Source of the DNA: Cellvibrio sp. OA-2007
GTDB lineage: Bacteria; Pseudomonadota; Gammaproteobacteria; Pseudomonadales; Cellvibrionaceae
DNA length: 64,000 nucleotides
Direction: 5' to 3'
NCBI RefSeq assembly: GCF_000953825.1
Contig: NZ_BBUL01000093.1
Coordinates: forward strand, 1 to 64,000
Both the position numbers and the translations under genes were made by a program. Below are positions 58,148-64,000 of the stretch, in pieces (the stretch's first letter is position 1; each line of letters opens with the position of its first letter). The notes beneath the pieces are model-generated. The model did not search any database and was not told the DNA's origin. It saw only the letters and a program-made list of their open reading frames with translations.

Positions 58148-61126
58148 ATGACGAAATTACGTACAAAGGTTTGCAGTTTGTCACTTGCAATTTCCGCAGT
58201 GTCATCTATGGCATATGCACAAGAGCCAGCAAGTGCGGTAGAAGAGGTGATGGTTACCGGTATCCGTGCCTCCTTGCAAAGTGCGATTGAAGAAAAGCGA
58301 GCTGCCAGCAACCTGATTGAAGTAATTCAATCAGAAGATATTGGTAAGTTACCTGACCAAAATCTGGCAGAAGTACTGGAAAACATTACCGGCGTGCAGA
58401 TCACCCGCGAGGGTGGTGTAGGTGTAGGCGTTCAAATTCGCGGTACAGATGCTAACCGTACAGAAATCAATGGCGTATCAACTGTAGGCTCTGGCTCTGG
58501 TCGTACCGGTATCAGCTTTGACGATGTATCTGCAGCCATGATTGCAGCAGTTGAAGTAACCAAAGCGCCTGAAGCAAAAACAATTGAAGGCTCCGTAGGT
58601 GGCACCATCAACCTGCGCACTATTCGCCCACTTGAGTTAAAAGAAACCTTAGGCTCGGTACGCGTGCAAGGCGAGCAAAGCGACCTTTCCGCTGATGGCG
58701 GCTTGACTCCAAGGTTATCAGGCACCTATGGCGACAACTGGTCTACCGGCGCTGGTGAGTTCGGCGTAGTAGTCAGCGCAAGCTACGCCGAGATGGACGT
58801 TACTGACTTCCGTCCTCGCGTCGATCGCGACAATTTGGTTGCAGCAGGCGTGAACCCTTCACTGCCACAAGCACACTTGCCTATCCAATTTTTGCAGCAA
58901 GACTATGACAACTATGAATACGAAACCAAAAACGTTTCTGCTTCATTTGAGTGGGCACCCAATGACGATACCAAACTCTTTTTTGATGCGGTAATGAATG
59001 ATCAGGAGCGCCACCAAGAGAGCTACCGTTTGCAGGCTTCAGGGGTCAGCGCAAATGCCGTTAAAGACAAAGCGCTGGTAACTGACTATGAAATGATTGA
59101 TTTTGGTACTGTCGATAGCGCGATAGGCAAACAAGAAATTGGCAGCATTGCCGCCGTGACCAAAGGCGTTCTTTTGCCAATGCAAAATGGCTCACTGGAT
59201 CCAAACCTGCGCAACTCAACAGATACCAACGCACGCGTCACCGACAGCAATATTTTCCGCTTGGGCGGCGAATGGAGTGGCGACAAACTATTAGTGCGCG
59301 TAGAAGCGTCCACCTCAACATCAGAGAGCAATACGCCCAACTTCAGTACTACACTGAACTTTCTCAACCCAAACTCTTTTAAAACCGCAACCAGCATAGA
59401 TAACGGCGTACCGTTTGAATTTGACCTGACCGGTGGCTCACTGTCTTTTGGTATAGCGCAAGGTTTAGCAACAACCCCAACCAAAGAGCAACTGCTTGAT
59501 CCTGCGAACTATAAACTAGCGTCTGTTAACCAAAGCAATAACTCCACCGAGAACCAAGAAGACGCTTTCCGTGTTGACTTCAATTATGCCTTGGATATGG
59601 CAGGGATCACGTCAATCGACGTGGGCTATCGTTTCAATGAAAGCTCTAGTATTAAAGATGTTCAAGGCCAAAATAATACATTCTCATATGTTAATAAGCC
59701 TAACAGTGACCCAGCTAAAGATCAGCGCTATTTCTCTCCGAGCGGTAACCTCTTTGCAGAGATTCTTTCTCCGGGCGCAAGCAACTTTAACGATGCCGAT
59801 GGCAGAAAACTGTACATCAAAGACTTCCTATTGGTAGATCCGGCAATATCCTTCGCCAATCCACAACATGTCAGAGATGTGTTGAACGCAGCAATTATTG
59901 CTGATAACGCTGCAAATAATCGCAACACTCCTACCATTGCGAACCCAACATCAACAGCCGCTTCGTATTTTGATATTTCGGAAGAAACCAACTCACTTTA
60001 TGCACAAGCAAATTTTGAGTACGGCATTTTCCGCGGCAATGCAGGTTTGCGCTATTTGGAAACTAAAGTTGATTCACTGGGCTTTAGCGTAGTAAACAAT
60101 GTAGCCACCCCTAGCGTGAAGACAGGTAGCTATGACTTCTTGTTACCGCGTCTTAATCTGGTAGCAGATTTGAGAGAAGATTTAGTTCTGCGCGCTGGCT
60201 GGGGCAAAGATATTCGTCGCCCAGACTTTGACGACCTTTCAACCTCCTATGCGTTTCAAACCACAGAGAACTCTGCAGTTGCTATCGGCAATCCAAATTT
60301 AGCACCTGAAGAAGTAACTTCATTTGACCTGTCTACTGAGTGGTATTTTGCCCCCTCAAGCGTATTGAGCGCAGGCATATTCCACAAAGTGCGCACCGGT
60401 TTACACGTAGACCAAACTTACAGTGCTGCGATTGATGCAAATGGATACCGTGAAATTGATCCAGCATGTAAAGGTGGCGGCCTGTGGAACCCGATTGCTG
60501 TGCGCAACAGATTAAGACCAGATTCAGAGCAAAATATTCAAGGTCTTTGTGTAGACACTACCGCCAAAGTTAATGGCTCAGGTGAAACCACCCAAAAAGG
60601 TATTGAACTCGCATTTCAATATGACCTGACCGAATTTGAAGACACTCTCGGCTGGGCATCTGGTTTTGGTTTCGTGACTAACTACACCTACCAACAATAC
60701 GAGGGTGGCGACACATTCAAAGAACCCGTTAGCCGTGCAGACCAAGTGTTTACTTCATTGGGTCACCCGGATGTTAGCATTCGCGCTGCATTGCTCAACC
60801 TGTCAGAGAACGCGTACAACATCACGGCTTACTATGAAAAATACGATGTATCTGCCCGTGTGCGCTACACCTGGCGCGATGCGTTCAGCACCAATAATTA
60901 CGGTAGTGGTGGCGACCCATGGGGCTTCTACGCAGTTCAAGAAGCCAGAGGCCAGCTCAACGCCAGCGTAAATTATGATGTGACTGAACAGTTGAACATT
61001 GGTATCGAAGCGATCAACTTGTTGCGCGAAGATACTCGTCAATACTGTGTTAACGATGGCGCATTGCTGTGCTATCAAGGTCTTACCGACCGCCGCATCA
61101 CCCTTGGTGCAAGCTATAAGTTCTAA
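58148..61126 (+). CDS. TonB-dependent receptor (TonB-Xanth-Caul type)
   Basis: Outer-membrane receptor of 992 residues from the ATG at 58148, with signal peptide (about 1-24, ending AYAQ). TonB-box-like EEVMVTGIRASLQSAIEEKR, plug domain (SEDIGKLPDQNLAEVLENITGVQITREGG, IRGTDANRTEINGV, VTKAPEAKTIEGSVGGTINLRT) and barrel ending GASYKF. This is the large family that imports oligosaccharides in Cellvibrio and Xanthomonas. It is followed by a secreted esterase and preceded, two genes away, by a GPH sugar symporter, so carbohydrate uptake is likely; ligand unknown. Confidence 0.93.
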   Translation: MTKLRTKVCSLSLAISAVSSMAYAQEPASAVEEVMVTGIRASLQSAIEEKRAASNLIEVIQSEDIGKLPDQNLAEVLENITGVQITREGGVGVGVQIRGTDANRTEINGVSTVGSGSGRTGISFDDVSAAMIAAVEVTKAPEAKTIEGSVGGTINLRTIRPLELKETLGSVRVQGEQSDLSADGGLTPRLSGTYGDNWSTGAGEFGVVVSASYAEMDVTDFRPRVDRDNLVAAGVNPSLPQAHLPIQFLQQDYDNYEYETKNVSASFEWAPNDDTKLFFDAVMNDQERHQESYRLQASGVSANAVKDKALVTDYEMIDFGTVDSAIGKQEIGSIAAVTKGVLLPMQNGSLDPNLRNSTDTNARVTDSNIFRLGGEWSGDKLLVRVEASTSTSESNTPNFSTTLNFLNPNSFKTATSIDNGVPFEFDLTGGSLSFGIAQGLATTPTKEQLLDPANYKLASVNQSNNSTENQEDAFRVDFNYALDMAGITSIDVGYRFNESSSIKDVQGQNNTFSYVNKPNSDPAKDQRYFSPSGNLFAEILSPGASNFNDADGRKLYIKDFLLVDPAISFANPQHVRDVLNAAIIADNAANNRNTPTIANPTSTAASYFDISEETNSLYAQANFEYGIFRGNAGLRYLETKVDSLGFSVVNNVATPSVKTGSYDFLLPRLNLVADLREDLVLRAGWGKDIRRPDFDDLSTSYAFQTTENSAVAIGNPNLAPEEVTSFDLSTEWYFAPSSVLSAGIFHKVRTGLHVDQTYSAAIDANGYREIDPACKGGGLWNPIAVRNRLRPDSEQNIQGLCVDTTAKVNGSGETTQKGIELAFQYDLTEFEDTLGWASGFGFVTNYTYQQYEGGDTFKEPVSRADQVFTSLGHPDVSIRAALLNLSENAYNITAYYEKYDVSARVRYTWRDAFSTNNYGSGGDPWGFYAVQEARGQLNASVNYDVTEQLNIGIEAINLLREDTRQYCVNDGALLCYQGLTDRRITLGASYKF

Positions 61127-61158
61127 TTCATTACGAGAACTTAATAGCAATACCATCG

Positions 61159-61188
61159 AAAAGCCGGGAATTTATTCCCGGCTTTTTT
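61159..61188 (+). terminator. Terminator after TonB receptor
   Basis: AAAGCCGGGAA/TTCCCGGCTTT with a TTTA loop and a T6 tail. Confidence 0.92.
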
Positions 61189-61215
61189 ATTGTTAATTGG
61201 CTCGTGGAGTGAGCT

Positions 61216-62454
61216 ATGCCAAAAGCAATCGCCGTCTGGATATTGTGCTGTATCGCCTGTAATAGTTTGGCCACTAGCGCGAGCGAAGCATTGGTTTCCG
61301 CTTATTGGGAAAGCGATGATTCAACCTACACACAAACGAAGAACCAACTGATAAGTGCCGCCGGCGGTGATGTACTTAAACTCTATCAATGGCTTAAACG
61401 AGGACCAGGTTATCGCACAGATGCCCCACGTGGCATTCTTGAGCAGCAGCGCATCGCAGACGACGGAGCTCGGTTTCCTTACATAGTTGTAGTACCGGAA
61501 ACTTATAACGCGCAGCGACCTATTGCCGTAGAGTTTATGTTGCACGGCGCCGTTAATCGGCCACGCTGGGGTGCCGGAGGCAAATGGTGGAACAAAGGGA
61601 AAAAATATGAAGCCTATTTGCAACGCGACCAAATAACCGTATTTCCCGCAGCCTGGCGCAATGCAGTCTGGTGGAGCGATGCACAAGCCGATAATCTCTC
61701 CAGCATATTGCGCAGGCTAAAATCGACCTACAACATCGATGACAACAGAGTTTATCTCTCAGGCGTTTCTGACGGCGGCACAGGCGCTTATTTTTTTGCG
61801 TTTAAACAACCGTCCGAATGGGCCGCATTTTTGCCCTATATCGGCCATATGGGAGTGCTTACACTTAAAAGCGAGCAGCAGACAGGCAGGATAGATATTG
61901 AAAACTTAGTTAACTCCGCACTCTTTATTGTCAACGGCGAAAACGATCCCGTATACCCAGCCAAATCTGTTGCCCCCTTCATACACATTCTGGAAAAAGC
62001 AAAAATAAATCACACCTTTACGCTGATAAAAAAGGGCAAGCACGACATGAAATGGTTCGATGCAGAGCAGTCGAACATTTCAGTATTTAAAGAGCAGCAC
62101 CTGCGCGACCCACTACCAGAAAAAGCCAGATGGATAACTGATCGCGTAGACCGCTACGCACGCATTCATTGGTTAAAAATAGATGAACTCAGCAACAGCA
62201 TAAACCCCGGGTGGATTTCGGCGCGCAGAAATGGCAATGCCTTTACGGTATTAACTCAGGACGTCTCGCGCTTCACACTACTACTCAACCCCGACATGAT
62301 CGACTTCAATCAACCCGTCGCCGTTACCTTGAACGGCAAGCCTGTTTTTAACGGACTCGTAGCACAAGACGCAGAAATATTATTTCGATGGGCGAGCAAT
62401 AGAGATAGGGCACAATTATTTACCACGGAATTGACACTGGAATTAGCGAAATAA
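61216..62454 (+). CDS. Secreted alpha/beta-hydrolase (PHB-depolymerase/esterase-like)
   Basis: 412 residues with a signal peptide (about 1-22). Alpha/beta-hydrolase pattern: VEFMLHGAVNRPRWG (oxyanion region), YLSGVSDGGTGAYFFAF (nucleophile Ser), VNGENDPVYPA (Asp) and KKGKHDMKWF (His). Resembles PHB-depolymerase or LpqC-like esterases and some prolyl oligopeptidase-type hydrolases. The C-terminal ~100 residues form a beta-rich domain, possibly for substrate binding. Substrate unknown. The terminator after it is shared with a tRNA fragment. Confidence 0.78.
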   Translation: MPKAIAVWILCCIACNSLATSASEALVSAYWESDDSTYTQTKNQLISAAGGDVLKLYQWLKRGPGYRTDAPRGILEQQRIADDGARFPYIVVVPETYNAQRPIAVEFMLHGAVNRPRWGAGGKWWNKGKKYEAYLQRDQITVFPAAWRNAVWWSDAQADNLSSILRRLKSTYNIDDNRVYLSGVSDGGTGAYFFAFKQPSEWAAFLPYIGHMGVLTLKSEQQTGRIDIENLVNSALFIVNGENDPVYPAKSVAPFIHILEKAKINHTFTLIKKGKHDMKWFDAEQSNISVFKEQHLRDPLPEKARWITDRVDRYARIHWLKIDELSNSINPGWISARRNGNAFTVLTQDVSRFTLLLNPDMIDFNQPVAVTLNGKPVFNGLVAQDAEILFRWASNRDRAQLFTTELTLELAK

Positions 62455-62491
62455 AGGATAAATTTCGGGCGCAGATTACCAACACCCAAAC

Positions 62492-62519
62492 AAAAAACCC
62501 CGCAATTACGCGGGGTTTT
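62492..62519. terminator. Bidirectional terminator at the tRNA-Phe remnant
   Basis: AAACCCCGC/GCGGGGTTT with an AATTAC loop. The T-run is longer on the minus strand (T6), consistent with it having been the terminator of the minus-strand tRNA gene. Confidence 0.85.
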
Positions 62520-62550
62520 GGACCAATTAAGACTACATTGGATTTTAATA

Positions 62551-62600
62551 TGGTGCCCAGACCCGGAATCGAACCAGGGACACGAGGATTTTCAATCCTT
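62551..62600 (-). other. 3' fragment of tRNA-Phe (attachment-site remnant)
   Basis: On the minus strand the last ~50 bases of a tRNA-Phe are present: GGATTGAAAATCC (anticodon arm, GAA), GGTTCGATTCC T-arm, and GGGCACCA at the 3' end. The 5' half (acceptor strand and D-arm) is missing, and sequence before the anticodon stem is unrelated. Such 3' fragments are left by integrases that insert at tRNA 3' ends. The orientation places the inserted DNA at higher coordinates. Not a functional tRNA. Confidence 0.8.
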
Positions 62601-63035
62601 ACCCGAGGTAACACAATAACACACATTGAAGCACTTTTTCTTTATTTTCAATATGTTAGAGATAAGAAAACAGCACTATTAACCACATTTCAACACTACT
62701 ATGTAGACAAGATGTAGGCATACATTCGACAGCAGATAAAGCAACAGGAAAAAATGAAAAACCTCAAGAGGACTCCCCCATTTACTACGTTAATCACCAT
62801 TTTCCATATTCAGCACGGCAATGTTTTTGGGGAGCCCAGTGGTTAGTGTCCTGTATTCATGCAGATGCTTTAAACAGTGGTAGGATTATAGGAAAAATTG
62901 CATTCGACACGTAAAACCTATCGCAAATGGAAAGGATTGTGAGGAAAGAAATTGGTAAATGAGGAAATGCCATCCTTAGATACTGTGGCAGTGCCACAGT
63001 ATCGAAAAATACCAATAATCTGAAGGCTCAAAAAA
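62601..63035. other. Gene-free start of the putative island
   Basis: AT-rich, no supported gene and no integrase. Contains the palindrome at 62979-63003, directly upstream of the HigA-like gene, which presumably lies in its promoter. Confidence 0.45.
62979..63003. promoter_or_regulatory. 25-base palindrome, putative antitoxin operator (copy 1)
   Basis: Perfect inverted repeat with 12-base arms (GATACTGTGGCA and its complement) around a central G. It ends 32 bases before the HigA-like start. HigA-type antitoxins bind palindromes in their own promoters. A 17-base core is repeated at 63453-63469. Confidence 0.6.
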
Positions 63036-63299
63036 ATGCATCAACATAACTCACCACATCCTGGCGGATTTATTAAACGGGTATACCTACAACCGCTAAA
63101 TCTCGCACCCGATGACATCGCAGAAAAACTTCAGATAAGACCTGCCAACCTAGATAGTTTGATAAATGAGAAAATAGACGTGACACCAGCAATAGCGCAA
63201 AAACTTTCTCAAATTCTTGGGCGCAGTGCTGAGAGCTGGCTCTTAATGCAAAAAAATTTCAACGATTGGAAGGTGAAATCAAATGGGCAAAAAAAATGA
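63036..63299 (+). CDS. HigA-family antitoxin-like transcriptional regulator
   Basis: 87 residues with the HigA pattern: HPGGFIKRVYLQPLNLAPDDIAEKLQI, then a helix-turn-helix (RPANLDSLINEKIDVTPAIAQKLSQIL) and GRSAESWLLMQKNFNDWK. In toxin-antitoxin loci HigA follows a HigB RNase gene; none is found upstream here, so this is an orphan or has an unusual partner. It overlaps the next gene by 17 bases. Confidence 0.85.
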   Translation: MHQHNSPHPGGFIKRVYLQPLNLAPDDIAEKLQIRPANLDSLINEKIDVTPAIAQKLSQILGRSAESWLLMQKNFNDWKVKSNGQKK

Positions 63300-63516
63300 C
63301 GAATTCGGAGAATTATTAGCACGTACTAGGTCGCCGAAAACGAGGGCAGCTGGTGATGCCTTAATACATATGACGGATGACGAGCTGGCTGAGGCGATAG
63401 CTCATGCATTTCGACACCATCAATCGGAAAAATACCTCGGAAACCTAATCAGCTGTGGCAGTGCCACAGCTAGCAGTAGGAATCCAAAACAAACGTACGA
63501 TAGTGATAATGAATGA
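63283..63516 (+). CDS. Small protein coupled to the HigA-like gene
   Basis: 77 residues; its ATG lies inside the end of the HigA-like gene with GGAAGG 7-8 bases upstream. Charged and helical (NDEFGELLARTRSPKTRAAGDALIHMTDDELAEAIAHAFRHH). No similarity to HigB or another toxin that I recognise. The palindrome copy at 63451-63471 lies in its 3' part, and its end overlaps the convergent MFS gene by 97 bases. Confidence 0.6.
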   Translation: MGKKNDEFGELLARTRSPKTRAAGDALIHMTDDELAEAIAHAFRHHQSEKYLGNLISCGSATASSRNPKQTYDSDNE

Positions 63517-64000
63517 GACATAGAAGAACAAAAACCTGAGCGCTGAAAAAACTCAGCGAACCAGGGAGCACATACAAATGCCGCTGTAGACCCCCCTCCA
63601 ACAATCGCATCTCGTGCCCCAAAAACTCTGCCCTGAATCCCAACGGGAACGGATTCCAACCAAACTGCATTAGCGGTTCCCGCCAAAATTGGGGTTAGTG
63701 AAAAGAGAAAAAAAACTGAAACACCAACAACCAACAGGTTGTGTGAAACACCTATAAAAATAATAAAAACGGCGCATAGAGCGACAGAAGTAGTACAAAT
63801 TTTATAACGAGTAATAATAGGTCTAGGAATAATTAATTTAGAAATTAAAAGCGCGCCTAAACCAATTCCAATACCAGCAATCGAACGCAAAACCCCCAAA
63901 TCCGATTCAGATCCTATTGATAAAATCAGCGGGGTAAAAACTACAACTGCAGCACTGCGTGCGAAATTAAAAAACCCATGAAGATACAATAATTTATATA
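63420..64000 (-). CDS. MFS transporter, partial (runs off the window)
   Basis: C-terminal ~190 residues of a major-facilitator protein with about five to six membrane helices (SAAVVVFTPLILSIG, GIGIGLGALLISKLI, VALCAVFIIFIGV, LLVVGVSVFFLFSLTPILAG, LSYVCFGFLLLAVALPQ). QGRVFGARDAIVGGGS is an exporter-like loop. The frame stays open to base 64000, so the N-terminus lies outside. Its 3' end overlaps the small antitoxin-linked gene. Substrate unknown. Confidence 0.75.
   Translation of the reverse strand, partial: YKLLYLHGFFNFARSAAVVVFTPLILSIGSESDLGVLRSIAGIGIGLGALLISKLIIPRPIITRYKICTTSVALCAVFIIFIGVSHNLLVVGVSVFFLFSLTPILAGTANAVWLESVPVGIQGRVFGARDAIVGGGSTAAFVCAPWFAEFFQRSGFCSSMSHSLSLSYVCFGFLLLAVALPQLIRFPRYFSD
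63451..63471. repeat. 21-base palindrome (copy 2)
   Basis: Perfect inverted repeat with 10-base arms (AGCTGTGGCA and complement) around a central G. Shares the core CTGTGGCAGTGCCACAG with copy 1 at 62983-62999. It falls within the coding overlap of the small gene and the MFS gene. Confidence 0.6.

Noticed and set aside
62551-62626. Functional tRNA-Phe gene
   Set aside because: The acceptor 5' strand and D-arm are missing and the outer anticodon-stem pair is broken; only the 3' part remains.
62601-63035. HigB-type toxin gene before the HigA-like gene
   Set aside because: No open frame with HigB features is present on either strand of this stretch.

Overview
The window reads as a chromosomal segment of a polysaccharide-degrading gammaproteobacterium of the Cellvibrio/Cellvibrionaceae type. 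The evidence is a mannanase with CBM5/12, CBM10 and poly-Ser linkers, large TonB-dependent receptors of the 'EEVVVTG' type, CE2 and SGNH esterases, an ectoine cluster, and the gene orders leuS-lptE-holA, rplU-rpmA-obgE-proB and trxA-rho-ubiD. The genus assignment is inference from style; no rRNA or marker search was possible.

Layout. 1-6.7 kb: a carbohydrate locus on the minus strand with the 5' end of a TonB-dependent receptor and a 1785-residue mannanase carrying three separate GH5 catalytic domains; both upstream regions hold a perfect LacI-family operator. 7-9.6 kb: a decayed stretch with a hemN pseudogene and an N-terminally truncated srkA. 9.7-12.2 kb: cysE, a small YRG-motif protein and a periplasmic binding-protein-like gene. 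12.2-19.5 kb (minus): mscL, a CPXCG zinc protein, ubiD, rho, trxA, a hybrid histidine kinase and a small unknown gene. 19.9-23.4 kb: opgGH for osmoregulated periplasmic glucans. 23.4-27.2 kb: an iron-uptake-like pair (PepSY membrane protein and TonB receptor).

27.3-33.7 kb: an ectoine locus, ectA-ectB-ectC followed by a coupled TPR membrane protein and an SSS symporter, with a second diverged ectA copy at the end. A divergent MarR-type ectR lies across an intergenic region that contains an EctR-like palindrome. 33.9-37.0 kb: a secreted nuclease ending in a dockerin-like double calcium loop, followed at once by a cohesin-like protein with a PEP-CTERM anchor; this is the strongest candidate for an undescribed two-part system. 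37.1-40.3 kb (minus): rplU-rpmA-obgE-proB. 40.4-43.9 kb (minus): a GGDEF/EAL protein, a secreted esterase and a YbeL-like protein.

44.0-50.1 kb: leuS-lptE-holA, then two SGNH/CE2-type esterases. 50.2-54.9 kb: an RND/MMPL exporter with an acidic repeat insert, a SelW-like protein, a double-FHA membrane protein and ppa. 55.1-62.5 kb: a GPH sugar symporter, PilZ and DUF1456 proteins, a complete TonB receptor and a secreted esterase. 62.55-64.0 kb: a 3' fragment of tRNA-Phe marks the edge of what looks like an integrated island. It holds a HigA-like antitoxin with a small partner gene, two copies of a palindrome, and a partial MFS transporter. Osmotic-stress functions (ectoine, MscL, OpgGH) and (galacto)mannan utilisation are the two recurring themes.
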